Shown here: positions 1-8,456 of the stretch, piece after piece
Position numbering within the stretch: the stretch's first letter is position 1
Layout of the letters: the number at the start of each line of letters is the position of its first letter
Source of the DNA: Lichenicola sp964658455
GTDB taxonomy: Bacteria > Pseudomonadota > Alphaproteobacteria > Acetobacterales > Acetobacteraceae
Length of the DNA stretch: 23,301 nt
NCBI GenBank assembly: GCA_964658455.1
Contig: CAZZZA010000037.1
Span: 1 to 23,301 of the forward strand
Direction of reading: 5' to 3'
Translations under genes and position numbers: made by a program
The notes under the pieces: model-generated
Seen by the model: the letters and a program-made list of their open reading frames with translations, nothing else
Told to the model about the DNA's origin: nothing
The model's database searches: none

Positions 1-389
1 TCATCTCCAACCTGCGCAAGCGCCGCGACACCACCGACATCGACGACGTGCCGGCGTCGGCATTCGCCACCGAGGCGCCGCACGAGGATCGTCTGGCGCT
101 GAAGGATCTCGGCAAGGCGATGACCAGGCTGCCGGTCGACCAGCGCGAGGCGCTGATCATGGTGGTGGTGCAGGGCATGAGCTACGAGGCGCTCGCCGAG
201 GCCACCGGCTGTGCGGTCGGCACCGCCAAGAGCCGCGTGTTCCGCGCCCGTCGCCAGCTCGAGGCCTGGCTGACCGGCGAGGTATCGGAGAGCGACGAGA
301 GCCGTGTGGCCGCTGCACGCGCCTCGGCGATCAGCCGCAGCCTGGACGCCCGGCTGATCGAGGCGGCGAAGGCCAGCCGCGCCGCCTGA
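1..389 (+). CDS. ecfG: EcfG-type ECF sigma factor, C-terminal part (5' end outside window)
   Basis: The frame is open from base 3 and gives about 128 residues. The visible part holds the end of the region 2-4 linker (NLRKRR near the start) and a complete sigma region 4: RLPVDQREALIMVVVQGMSY followed by a helix-turn-helix containing AVGTAKSRVFRARRQL. This region recognises the -35 element. In alphaproteobacteria EcfG directs the general stress response and is held by NepR until phosphorylated PhyR removes NepR. The next gene is nepR-like, which supports EcfG over another ECF class. About 35 residues follow the helix-turn-helix, a longer tail than I expect for EcfG. The start codon, region 2 and any upstream phyR lie outside the window. 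The sigma assignment is firm; the EcfG subclass rests on context. Confidence 0.8.
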   Translation, partial: ISNLRKRRDTTDIDDVPASAFATEAPHEDRLALKDLGKAMTRLPVDQREALIMVVVQGMSYEALAEATGCAVGTAKSRVFRARRQLEAWLTGEVSESDESRVAAARASAISRSLDARLIEAAKASRAA

Positions 390-461
390 CACCCGGCATG
401 ACGGCGCGGCGACACCGAATGTCACGCGCCGCAGCAAATCGCAGCGACGGCATTTTTTGAA

Positions 462-487
462 GGAACGGGCCCCGCGAGGGCCCGTTC
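462..487 (+). promoter_or_regulatory. Perfect hairpin that also matches an EcfG-type promoter, upstream of nepR
   Basis: GAACGGGCCC (463-472) and GGGCCCGTTC (478-487) form a perfect 10-bp inverted repeat with a 5-base loop. The same bases read as GGAAC (462-466), a 16-base spacer and CGTT (483-486), the known alphaproteobacterial EcfG promoter pattern (GGAAC, N16-17, CGTT). Transcription would begin roughly 40 bases before nepR, giving autoregulation by the sigma factor encoded just upstream. As a terminator it is poor: no T-run follows the stem, and the six Ts at 453-458 lie before it. GGAAC and CGTTC are nearly complementary, so a palindrome could mimic the promoter by chance. Confidence 0.5.
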
Positions 488-536
488 TCGTTAATGTGCC
501 GGTATCGACCGGTCTGCATCGGAGTGATCCAGGTTG

Positions 537-722
537 ATGACGTCAGCGAACGGAGATCCGCCAAACGGGCGTTCGCAGTCCTCGGCCAGGAAGAAGCGCA
601 AGGGCGACAACGCCTTCGATGTGTGGCTGCAGCGCGGCCTGCATCAGATGTTCGACGCCGTGGCCGCCGAACCTGTGCCGGAGGATCTGCTCCGCCTCAT
701 CGAAGACGACCGCGGCCAGTAG
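537..722 (+). CDS. nepR: NepR-like anti-sigma factor
   Basis: A small protein of about 61 residues. It has a basic N-terminus (SARKKRKGDN) followed by two predicted amphipathic helices around LQRGLHQMFDAVAAEPVPED and LLRLIEDD, the layout of the NepR family, whose core reads roughly LR.MYDDV..EPVPD.F..LL. NepR binds and inactivates EcfG in the cytoplasm until the response regulator PhyR is phosphorylated and sequesters it. Its position between a sigma factor and a HisKA_2 kinase is the usual general stress response arrangement. The start is ambiguous: ATG 537 is preferred, but TTG 534 adds one residue and lies 9 bases after GGAG (521-524). The stop is one base before the kinase start, which suggests cotranscription. 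Confidence 0.75.
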   Translation: MTSANGDPPNGRSQSSARKKRKGDNAFDVWLQRGLHQMFDAVAAEPVPEDLLRLIEDDRGQ

Positions 723-723
723 C

Positions 724-2535
724 GTGGGCATCCGGCTACCGCCGCGCGTCGGCGGCCGCCCAGGCAGCAGAGGCGGCGACCGACCGCCGCGGCGCACCCG
801 ACCCTACGACACCGTCAGCTTCCGCCTGGTGGCGGTCATCCTGCTCTCCGTGGTGCCGGTGGGCGTGCTCGGCGCCCTGATGGCCTGGCACAGCTACATC
901 GCCACCCTCGATGCCAGTTCCGCCCGCGCCTCGGTGGTCGCCGAGACGCTGGACGCGCAGATCGACCAGCGCCTGACCGATTCACGGCGTATGCTGAACG
1001 AGCTGGGCATGCAGCCGCAGCTGCAGCAGCCAGACAGCTGTGGTGCGCTGCTGCGGCTGGCCATGAAGCTGCAGACCGCCCCGCTGCTCGACCTGGTGCT
1101 GCTCGACGAGGCGCGCCATCCGCTCTGCGCCTCGTCGGCGCAGGTCGCTAGCCGCGCCGCCGGCGAGCCGGCACTGCTGCCGCTGCTCGACGGCGACGGC
1201 ATCACCACGCGTCCGGTGCTGCGGCTCAACATGCCCACCACCGGCCCGCACGGCCCGGCGACCCTGTCGGCCGATCTGCCGCTGGGCTGGAACCATGACG
1301 AGCTGGCCGGCGCCGACCTGCTGCGCGCCGGACCGGATGGCGGCGCCACCGAGGCCTGGCTGCTCGCCCCTGGCGGACGCCTGGTGCCGCTCTGCGCCGA
1401 TTGCGACTGGAAGGGCGCGCGGATGCCCGCCAGGGCGGCTGCCGGTCCCGCCCCGGCAGGCACGCAGCAGTTTGTCGACAGCACCGCGGTCGCGGAGGGC
1501 CGCCACATCAAGACCAGCGCGGTCGCCGGCCTCGACCTGCTGGTGGTGACCCAGCCGAGCCATGCCGAGACTCGCGCACTGGCGGTGTTCCTCTGGCGCG
1601 TCATCGCGATCGCGTCGCTGCTGCTGGCCGGCCTGGTCTGCGTGCTGATCGGCGCCAGCGCGCTGATCGTCTCGCCGCTGCGCGCCGTCACCCGTTCCGT
1701 CACCGCCTGGCGGGTGGCCGGCGACTACACCCCGCTGCATGGCCGGGCGACGCCGGTCGAGCTGCAGCAGCTCTCGCGCGCCTTCCTCGACGCCACCCGC
1801 GCGGTGGCCGCGCACGAGGTGCGGCTCGGCAAGGCCGAGGCCAAGCAGGAGCTGCTGATCAAGGAGATCCACCACCGGGTGAAGAACAACCTGCAGATCA
1901 TCGCCTCGCTACTGAACCTGCAGGCCAACCGGATACGCCAGCCCGAAGCCCGCGCCGAGTTCGCCTCGGCGCGCGACCGGGTGCGGGCGCTGGCGACCCT
2001 GCACCGCCATCTCTATTCCGAGGGCGAGCTGCACACGCTGAACATGAAATCGTTCCTGGAAGAGCTGTGCGGCCAGCTGTTCCAGGCGATCGGCGAGAAG
2101 GAGGGCAGGCGGATCCGGCTCGAGATCGATGCGCCGGAGATCGTCATGTCCACCGACCAGGCGGTGCCGCTGGCGCTGGTGGTGACCGAGGCGGTCAGCA
2201 ACGCCATCAAATACGCGTTTCCCGGCGGGCGCGGCGGCCGGGTCTCGGTGCGGCTGGCCGAGGAGGAGCCCGGCATCGCCACGCTGGTGATCGAGGATGA
2301 CGGGGTCGGCATCCCGGCCGGGCGGGCGGAGACCGAGACCGGCATCCGCGACGGGCTGGGCATCCAGCTGATCCGCGGCTTCGCCCGGCAGCTCGGCGCC
2401 ACGCTCGACGTGGTCGAGGGCGAGCCGGATGCGGATGGGCGCAGCGGCGGCACCTGCTATACGCTGATGGTCCCGCTGCATCCGGAAACCGAGACGTATG
2501 ACGGTCAGGACGATACGCCGCACCAGGCGGCATGA
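724..2535 (+). CDS. Membrane sensor histidine kinase, HisKA_2/HWE-like, general stress response
   Basis: About 603 residues from GTG 724, one base after the nepR stop. No ATG precedes the first membrane segment, so GTG is the best available start, although no strong ribosome site is seen. Order: transmembrane segment at about 33-55, periplasmic sensor region 56-285 without a recognisable fold, second transmembrane segment 286-318, a short HAMP-like linker, then the DHp helix with KEIHHRVKNNLQ at 380-391 (H383 or H384 phosphorylated). The HATPase_c domain follows, with N-box N493, EDDGVGIP at 524-531 and a DGLGIQLI lid. HisKA_2/HWE kinases such as PhyK phosphorylate PhyR to start the EcfG response. 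The neighbourhood suggests that role here; the stimulus cannot be read from sequence. Confidence 0.85.
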   Translation: MGIRLPPRVGGRPGSRGGDRPPRRTRPYDTVSFRLVAVILLSVVPVGVLGALMAWHSYIATLDASSARASVVAETLDAQIDQRLTDSRRMLNELGMQPQLQQPDSCGALLRLAMKLQTAPLLDLVLLDEARHPLCASSAQVASRAAGEPALLPLLDGDGITTRPVLRLNMPTTGPHGPATLSADLPLGWNHDELAGADLLRAGPDGGATEAWLLAPGGRLVPLCADCDWKGARMPARAAAGPAPAGTQQFVDSTAVAEGRHIKTSAVAGLDLLVVTQPSHAETRALAVFLWRVIAIASLLLAGLVCVLIGASALIVSPLRAVTRSVTAWRVAGDYTPLHGRATPVELQQLSRAFLDATRAVAAHEVRLGKAEAKQELLIKEIHHRVKNNLQIIASLLNLQANRIRQPEARAEFASARDRVRALATLHRHLYSEGELHTLNMKSFLEELCGQLFQAIGEKEGRRIRLEIDAPEIVMSTDQAVPLALVVTEAVSNAIKYAFPGGRGGRVSVRLAEEEPGIATLVIEDDGVGIPAGRAETETGIRDGLGIQLIRGFARQLGATLDVVEGEPDADGRSGGTCYTLMVPLHPETETYDGQDDTPHQAA

Positions 2536-2551
2536 TGCCCATGCATTCTCG

Positions 2552-2580
2552 CGGGCGGTGTTCGGGGAGGGCGCCCGTTT
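2552..2580 (+). terminator. Weak hairpin after the stress-response kinase
   Basis: CGGGCG (2552-2557) can pair with CGCCCG (2572-2577) across a 14-base loop, followed by three Ts. It lies in the 96-base gap between the kinase and cydD, where a boundary between transcription units is expected. The stem is short, the loop large and the T-run minimal, so it is a marginal candidate. Confidence 0.2.
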
Positions 2581-2631
2581 CGTGAAAGACCCTGTGCAGC
2601 CGGCGCGTCCGGGCCTAGATCGTTTCCCAGC

Positions 2632-4368
2632 ATGAAGCCCGATCGCACCATCGTCCGCGCCTGGTCCAAAGCCCAATCCAAAATCGGCCGAAAACAGGCG
2701 ATGCCGTCGATCCTGCTGGGGCTGGCCTCAACCCTCCTGGCGATCGGCCAGGCCTGGTGCATCGCGGTGATCCTGGCGCATGCGCTGGCCTGGAGCGTCG
2801 CCGTCTCCAGCGCCGCCGCCCCGCCGAGCCTCTGGCCGATCCTGCTGTTCGCGCTGCTGGCGTTGGCCAGGGCGCTGGTGCAGATCGGCCAGGAGACCCG
2901 CGCCGCGCGCGCCGCCGCCGGGTCGCGCCGCCGGCTGCGCGGCCAGACCCTGACCGCGATCATCGCGCTCGGCCCGGCGCTGCTGCGTCGCGAGACCGCG
3001 GGCGCGCTCACCGCCCTGGTGGTCGACCGGATCGAGGCGCTCGACGGGTTCTTCGCCCGTTGGATCCCCGCCGCGTCGCTGGCGGTGCTGTCGCCCGCCG
3101 CCGTGCTGGCGGTGGTGTGGGTGGTGCAGCCGCGCGCCGCCCTGGTGCTGCTGCTCTGCGGCCTCGCGGTGCCGCTGTTCCAGGCGGTGTTCGGCATCGG
3201 CGCTGCGGTCGCGTCGCGCCAGCAATTCACCGCCATGGCGCGGCTGCAGTCGCGCTTCCTCGACCGCATCCGCGGCATCTCCACCATCGTGCTGGCAGGG
3301 CGCGCCGACGACGAGGCCGAGCGTCTGGGGGTCGCCGCCGACGCGCTGCGCCGCCACACCATGCGGGTGCTGCGCGTCGCCTTTCTCTCCTCCGCGGCGC
3401 TGGACTGCGCGTTCGCGATCGCCCTGGTGGTGATCGCGCTGCTCGACGGCCGCGCGCTGCTCTCTGGCGGCGCCACCACCTCCTGGGTCGGCGCGCTGCT
3501 GCTGCCGCGTTCGCTGTTCGCGCTGATCCTGGTGCCGGAATTCTTCGCCCCGCTGCGCGTCTTCGCCCTGGCCTACCAGGACCGCATGCAGGCGGCCGGC
3601 GCCGCAGAGGCGCTGGACCGGCTGACCCCGGTCGAGCCGCCGGCGATGCCGCACTCGGCCGCCGCCGTCCGCACCGTGGCGGCGCACGGCGTCACGGTCG
3701 CGTTCGAGAATGTCAGCTTCGCCTGGGACGAGAGCCGGGGTGCCGCGATCGACGGCGTCAGTTTCCGCATCCCGGCGCACGAGACCATGGTGGTGGTGGG
3801 CCCGTCCGGTTGCGGCAAATCCACCCTGATCGAGCTGCTGCTGGGCTTCATCACCCCCGATAGCGGCCGCATCACCATCAACGGCGCCGATCTGGGCAGC
3901 ATCGTGCCGCAGGCGCTGGCGCAGATGAGCGCCTGGATCGGGCAGCGGCCGCTGCTGTTCGCCGGCTCGATCCGCGACAACGTGCTGTTCGCCCGCCCCG
4001 ATGCCACCGCCGAGCAGCTCGACGCCGCTGTGCGCGCGGCGGCACTCGACGGTTTCGTGGCGACGCTGCCGGACGGGCTCGATACCAGGATCGGCGAAGG
4101 CGGCTACGGCCTGTCCGGCGGACAGGCGCAGCGCGTGGCGATCGCCCGCGCCTTCCTGCGCAACGCGCCGCTGCTGCTGCTCGACGAGCCGACCGCGCAT
4201 CTCGATCCGGTCACCGAGCGCGAGATCTTCGACAGCCTGCGCCGGCTGGCGATCGGCCGCACCGTGCTGCTGGCCAGCCACTCCTCGGCCGCCCACGCCT
4301 TCTCCGGCCGCAGGATCGACCTGATGCAGGGCAGGGTGCTGCACAACCAGACCGTGGTGTCGGCATGA
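2632..4368 (+). CDS. cydD: ABC transporter CydD, thiol exporter subunit for cytochrome bd assembly
   Basis: A 578-residue fused exporter subunit. Residues 1 to about 330 form a hydrophobic six-helix ABC exporter domain and the rest an ATPase domain. Walker A is GPSGCGKST (390-398), the signature LSGGQ (494-498), Walker B LLLLDEP (514-520) and the switch histidine H550 in LASHS. CydDC is an inner-membrane heterodimer reported to move cysteine and glutathione to the periplasm and, in later work, to handle heme; it is needed for maturation of cytochrome bd oxidase. The next gene is cydC, starting inside this stop codon (ATGA). The start is ATG 2632, with no obvious Shine-Dalgarno. All ATPase motifs are intact. 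The family call rests on length and the paired arrangement; a generic exporter pair is the alternative. Confidence 0.88.
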   Translation: MKPDRTIVRAWSKAQSKIGRKQAMPSILLGLASTLLAIGQAWCIAVILAHALAWSVAVSSAAAPPSLWPILLFALLALARALVQIGQETRAARAAAGSRRRLRGQTLTAIIALGPALLRRETAGALTALVVDRIEALDGFFARWIPAASLAVLSPAAVLAVVWVVQPRAALVLLLCGLAVPLFQAVFGIGAAVASRQQFTAMARLQSRFLDRIRGISTIVLAGRADDEAERLGVAADALRRHTMRVLRVAFLSSAALDCAFAIALVVIALLDGRALLSGGATTSWVGALLLPRSLFALILVPEFFAPLRVFALAYQDRMQAAGAAEALDRLTPVEPPAMPHSAAAVRTVAAHGVTVAFENVSFAWDESRGAAIDGVSFRIPAHETMVVVGPSGCGKSTLIELLLGFITPDSGRITINGADLGSIVPQALAQMSAWIGQRPLLFAGSIRDNVLFARPDATAEQLDAAVRAAALDGFVATLPDGLDTRIGEGGYGLSGGQAQRVAIARAFLRNAPLLLLDEPTAHLDPVTEREIFDSLRRLAIGRTVLLASHSSAAHAFSGRRIDLMQGRVLHNQTVVSA

Positions 4369-6050
4369 GCGAGACCGCCTCCGGGACGGCCGCGCCGAAG
4401 CCGGCCGGCCTCGCCCCGATCCTGCGCATCCTGCGGCTCTGGCGTGGCCATGCGATCGGGCTGGCGCTGGGCATCGTGCTGTCGATCACCGCCTTCCTGG
4501 CCGGGCTGTTCCTGCTGGCGTTCGCCGGGTTCCGTCTCGCCGGCACCGGCGCCGGGCTGATCCTGGCCTCGGCGCTGCTGCTGCGCCTGCTCGGCGCCGG
4601 CCGGGTGCTGCTGCGCTACATGGAGCGGCTGGCGACCCATGACGCGACGTTCAGGGCGCTGGCCGACCTGCGGGTGTGGTTCTTCCGGCGTGTCGCCCGC
4701 GCCTCGTCCGGAGGCCTTGGCTTCCGCCGTTCCGGCGACCTGCTGTCCCGCCTGGTCGGCGACGTCGAGGCGCTGGACGGCCTGTATCTGCGCATCATCG
4801 TGCCGCTCGCCGGCGCGGTGGTCGCGGTCCCGCTGCTGTTCCTGCTGGCCGAGCGCGCCGGGCTGGGGCTGGCCTGCACCATCGCCACCCTGCTGTCGCT
4901 GTCGGCGTTCGTGCTGCCGGCGCTGGCGGCGCGCATCGTCAGCGCCGACTCGCGCGCCCTGGCCGGCGCCTCGGCGGGGCTGCGGATCGCGGTGCTCGAC
5001 CTGGTGGGCGGCCTGCGCGAGATCCGCGCCTTCAACGCCGAAGGCCGCATGCTGGCCGGGGTACAGGCGCGCGATGCGGCGCTGCTGGCCCTGCAGCAAC
5101 GGCTAGCCACCCGCACCGCGATCGCCGGCGCCGGCGCGTTCCTGTGCCAGCAGCTGGCGATCCTGGCGGTGCTGGCCAGCCTCGCCGGGCTGCTGTTCGG
5201 CCGCATCCAGCCGGTGCTCGGCACGCTGGTGCTGTTCGCGCTGCTGGCGGCGTTCGAGCTGGTCGGCGGGCTGATCCGCGCCGGCGCGCTGGCCGGCAAC
5301 GTCGCCAACGCAGCACAGCGGGTGCTCGATGCCGGCCCCGAGGCGGATGCCGCCGCCCCGCCCGGCCGGATGCCGGCCGCCAGCACCGCCATCAGCCTGC
5401 GCGATGTCGGCTTCAGCTGGCTGCCCGACCGGCCGCCGGTGTTCGAGCATCTCACGCTCGACATCCAGGAGGGCGCGCGCGTGGCGATCCTGGGCCCGTC
5501 CGGGTCCGGCAAATCGAGCCTCGCCGCGCTGCTGTTGCGGATCGCGGCGCCGCAGAGCGGCCGCATCACGCTGGGCGGGATCGATCTCGCAACGCTCGAC
5601 GAATCCGCGCTGCGGGCACGGATGAGCTGGCTCAGCCAGTCGACGCACCTGTTCGCCGACACGATCCGCGCCAACCTGCTGCTCGGACGCCCCGACGCTA
5701 CCGACGCGCAGCTCTGGGAGGCGCTCGACCAGGCGCAGATCGGCACGCTGGTCAGGGAACTGCCGGACCAGCTCGATGGCTGGCTCGGCGAGGGCGGCGC
5801 CGGCCTGTCCGGCGGACAGGCGCGACGGCTGGCGCTGGCCCGCACCCTGCTCTCGCCGGCGCCGGTGCTGATCCTCGACGAGCCCGCCGCCGGCCTCGAC
5901 GCGCAGACCGAACAGGCGTTCCTCTCGACGCTGAACCAGGTCGCCGCCGGCCGCACCGTGATCCTGATCACCCATCGCCTGACCGGCGTGGAGCGACTCG
6001 ACCGCATCTGGCGGCTGGCCGGCGGAGTCGCCTCCGCCGCCGCGGCGTGA
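4365..6050 (+). CDS. cydC: ABC transporter CydC, partner of CydD
   Basis: A 561-residue exporter half-transporter that overlaps cydD by 4 bases, so the two are probably made in equal amounts by translational coupling. The N-terminal 310 or so residues are a six-helix transmembrane domain; the remainder is an ATPase with Walker A GPSGSGKSS (377-385), LSGGQ (481-485), Walker B LILDEP (D505, E506) and a switch histidine in LITHR. CydC pairs with CydD to export thiols or handle heme for cytochrome bd assembly in the inner membrane. No cydA or cydB follows; the oxidase genes must lie elsewhere if present. An alanine-rich tail ends the protein. Confidence 0.88.
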   Translation: MSETASGTAAPKPAGLAPILRILRLWRGHAIGLALGIVLSITAFLAGLFLLAFAGFRLAGTGAGLILASALLLRLLGAGRVLLRYMERLATHDATFRALADLRVWFFRRVARASSGGLGFRRSGDLLSRLVGDVEALDGLYLRIIVPLAGAVVAVPLLFLLAERAGLGLACTIATLLSLSAFVLPALAARIVSADSRALAGASAGLRIAVLDLVGGLREIRAFNAEGRMLAGVQARDAALLALQQRLATRTAIAGAGAFLCQQLAILAVLASLAGLLFGRIQPVLGTLVLFALLAAFELVGGLIRAGALAGNVANAAQRVLDAGPEADAAAPPGRMPAASTAISLRDVGFSWLPDRPPVFEHLTLDIQEGARVAILGPSGSGKSSLAALLLRIAAPQSGRITLGGIDLATLDESALRARMSWLSQSTHLFADTIRANLLLGRPDATDAQLWEALDQAQIGTLVRELPDQLDGWLGEGGAGLSGGQARRLALARTLLSPAPVLILDEPAAGLDAQTEQAFLSTLNQVAAGRTVILITHRLTGVERLDRIWRLAGGVASAAAA

Positions 6051-6155
6051 GCGCCGGTTGTTCGGGCGTCGGCCGGGGATTCAGGCCGCAGCCGCATTGA
6101 CGCGCCAGGGCGGTTGGCGGCACCTGTAGCGGGCAACATTCCGGGATCCAGATCG

Positions 6156-6575
6156 ATGCGTCGCGTGCCAACCCTGTTCGCTTTCTGCGCCTCCCTGGGC
6201 CTGTCCGCGGCCCTGTTGTCGGGCTGCGCGACCGATGGTGCGGGCGGCGGCGAGACCGGCCGCAAATACGTGTTGTTCTTCACCACCGATTCGACCGCGA
6301 TCAGCCCGGCCGGCGCCGAAGTCCTGCACCAGGCCGCCGCGGTCGCCGCGCGTCATCCCGACATGAACCTGGTGGTCGCCGGCTTCGCCGCGGCGCACGG
6401 CAATCTCGATGCCGACGCCGCCCTGTCGGAACGCCGGGCGCAGCGGGTCGCGGCGACCCTGCAAAGCGACGGCGTCGCCGCGTCGCGGATCAGCGAGCAT
6501 GCGCGTCCGCCGGCCAACGAAAACCCGATCGTGTCGGCCCGCCGCGTCGAGGTCTCGTTCGTCCCCGCTTCCTGA
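6156..6575 (+). CDS. OmpA-like domain lipoprotein
   Basis: 139 residues from ATG 6156, chosen because it starts a lipoprotein signal peptide (basic MRR, hydrophobic core, lipobox LLSGC with Cys24 as the lipidated residue) and lies 9 bases after GGGA. Residues from about 35 onward form an OmpA C-terminal-like domain: FFTTDST in place of the usual F.F.S, the ALSERRAQRV helix with the conserved arginine, and a terminal SARRVEVSF resembling the usual NRRVEI. Such proteins anchor the outer membrane to peptidoglycan. The loop that normally reads GHTDxxG reads GFAAAHG here, so the diaminopimelate-binding aspartate is replaced by alanine and peptidoglycan binding may be weakened. recQ starts 6 bases after the stop. 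Confidence 0.75.
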   Translation: MRRVPTLFAFCASLGLSAALLSGCATDGAGGGETGRKYVLFFTTDSTAISPAGAEVLHQAAAVAARHPDMNLVVAGFAAAHGNLDADAALSERRAQRVAATLQSDGVAASRISEHARPPANENPIVSARRVEVSFVPAS

Positions 6576-6581
6576 TCCGGC

Positions 6582-8432
6582 GTGCTGACACGCGCCGCCG
6601 CTGATCCCGACCCCGACCGGCAGGATACGCCGGACGCGGTCCTGGCCCGGGTGTTCGGCTTTCCCGCCTTCCGCGGCCTGCAGGCGCGCGCGGTCGAGCG
6701 GGTGATGGCGGGCGGCGACGCGCTGGTGCTGATGCCGACCGGCGGCGGCAAGAGCCTGTGCTATCAGATCCCGGCGCTGTGCCGTCCCGGCACCGGGCTG
6801 GTGGTGTCGCCGCTGATCGCGCTGATGGACGACCAGGTCGCGGCGCTGCGCCAGCTCGGCGTCAATGCCGGCGCGCTGCATTCCGAACTCGATCCGGACG
6901 AGGCGCTGCGGATCAACAACGATCTCAATGCCGGCCGCCTCGACCTGCTCTACGTCTCGCCTGAGCGCCTGCTCGGCGGCGCGATGCTCGACCGGCTGTC
7001 GCGGATCGAGATCTCGGTGATCGCGATCGACGAGGCGCATTGCGTCTCCGCCTGGGGCCACGAGTTCCGCCCGGAATACCGGCTGCTGGCGCAACTGCCG
7101 GAGCGTCTGCCCGGCGTGCCCAGGATCGCGCTCACCGCGACCGCGGATGCCCGCACCCGCGCCGACATCGTCGCCACGCTGGCGATGCCGGACGCCGACA
7201 TCCTGGTGGCCAGCTTCCACCGCCCCAACCTGCACATCGCCGCCCGCCCCAAGGGCGCGGAGCTGACGCAGCTGCTGGAGATCCTGTCGCGTCACAAGGG
7301 CGAGGCGTCGATCGTCTATTGCGGCAGCCGCAACAAGACCGAACGCATCGGCCAGGCGCTGCGCGGCCGCGACTGGCCGGCGATCGCGTTCCATGCCGGC
7401 CTGTCGCCGCTGGAGAAGCGCGCCGCGCTGCTGCGGTTCCGCTCCGGCGAGCCGGTCATCATCGTCGCCACCATCGCGTTCGGCATGGGCATCGACCGTC
7501 CCGACGTGCGCAGCGTGGTGCATCTCGACATGCCGGACAGTCCGGAAGGCTACTACCAGCAGATCGGCCGCGCCGGACGCGACGGCGAGCGCTCCGACAC
7601 GCTGCTGCTGTTCGGCGGCGAGGACATGGCCCGCGCCCGCCACTGGCTCGACCAGAGCCAGGCCCCGGAGGCGCAGAAGCGGGTGATGAGCCAGCGCCTG
7701 GAGGCGATGATCGGCCTGGCGGAGACCACCGGCTGCCGCACCCGCGCCCTGCTGCATTGTTTCGGCGAGTCGCTCGGCGACGATTGCGGCCATTGCGACA
7801 ATTGCCGATTCCCGGTCGCCATGTTCGACGGCACCCTGGCGGCGCAGAAGGTGCTGTCGGCGATCTACCGCACCGGCCAGATGTTCGGCGCGCTGCACAT
7901 CGTCTCGGTGCTGCGCGGCAAGCAGACCGACGCGGTGCGGCGCCATCGTCACGACGAGCTGGCGCTGTACGGCATCGGCAAGGAGAAGCCGGACGGGTTC
8001 TGGCGCAGCGTGATCCGCCAGCTTGTCGCCAGGGGCGCGCTCAAGATCCATGGCGACTATGCCAGCCTGGCGCTGCAGGAGTCGGTCGCCCGGCCGATCC
8101 TGCGCGGCGAGCAGCCGGTCATGCTCGCCGAGGATGCCGCCGCCTCGCTCGCCGAGGCCGCGGCGCCGGCCGGCAGCCGGTCCAGCCCGGCGCAGACCCG
8201 GCCGCTCGACCAGGCGGCGGAGGCGCGCTTCCAGGCGCTGCGGGCGTGGCGGCTGCGGGAGGCGCGGGCGCAGACGGTGCCCCCCTACGTGATCTTCGGC
8301 GATTCCACGCTGCGCGACATCGCCGCCGACCAGCCGGACAGCCTGGCCATGCTCGCCGAGATCAAGGGCGTCGGCGCCTCCAAGCTCGAGCGTTACGGCG
8401 ATGCGGTAATCGCGGTGCTGCGCGCGTCCTGA
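6582..8432 (+). CDS. recQ: ATP-dependent DNA helicase RecQ
   Basis: 616 residues from GTG 6582. RecQ unwinds DNA 3' to 5' in recombination and replication-fork repair. Motifs: Walker A PTGGGKS (GGGKS 54-58), DEAH box 150-153 followed by the aromatic-rich loop region CVSAWGHEFRPEY, motif VI QIGRAGRDGE with the arginine finger near R330/R333, and the RecQ zinc site with cysteines 385, 402, 405 and 408 (C-x16-C-x2-C-x2-C, the E. coli spacing). A winged-helix RQC region follows. The last 75 or so residues form an HRDC domain (FQALRAWRLREA to the end). Length and domain order are those of full-length RecQ. The alternative start codons are all further inside the protein. Confidence 0.95.
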   Translation: MLTRAAADPDPDRQDTPDAVLARVFGFPAFRGLQARAVERVMAGGDALVLMPTGGGKSLCYQIPALCRPGTGLVVSPLIALMDDQVAALRQLGVNAGALHSELDPDEALRINNDLNAGRLDLLYVSPERLLGGAMLDRLSRIEISVIAIDEAHCVSAWGHEFRPEYRLLAQLPERLPGVPRIALTATADARTRADIVATLAMPDADILVASFHRPNLHIAARPKGAELTQLLEILSRHKGEASIVYCGSRNKTERIGQALRGRDWPAIAFHAGLSPLEKRAALLRFRSGEPVIIVATIAFGMGIDRPDVRSVVHLDMPDSPEGYYQQIGRAGRDGERSDTLLLFGGEDMARARHWLDQSQAPEAQKRVMSQRLEAMIGLAETTGCRTRALLHCFGESLGDDCGHCDNCRFPVAMFDGTLAAQKVLSAIYRTGQMFGALHIVSVLRGKQTDAVRRHRHDELALYGIGKEKPDGFWRSVIRQLVARGALKIHGDYASLALQESVARPILRGEQPVMLAEDAAASLAEAAAPAGSRSSPAQTRPLDQAAEARFQALRAWRLREARAQTVPPYVIFGDSTLRDIAADQPDSLAMLAEIKGVGASKLERYGDAVIAVLRAS

Positions 8433-8456
8433 GTCCGGCGCGGCCGTCGCGAACGC

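Noticed and set aside
463..487. Hairpin as a rho-independent terminator of the sigma gene
   Set aside because: No T-run follows the stem; the only T-run lies before it, and the reverse direction also lacks one.
2728..4344. 538-codon minus-strand frame opposite cydD
   Set aside because: cydD is intact; the antisense composition is Q/R/G-rich without structure.
6081..8051. 656-codon minus-strand frame opposite recQ
   Set aside because: recQ motifs on the plus strand are complete; the antisense product is low complexity.
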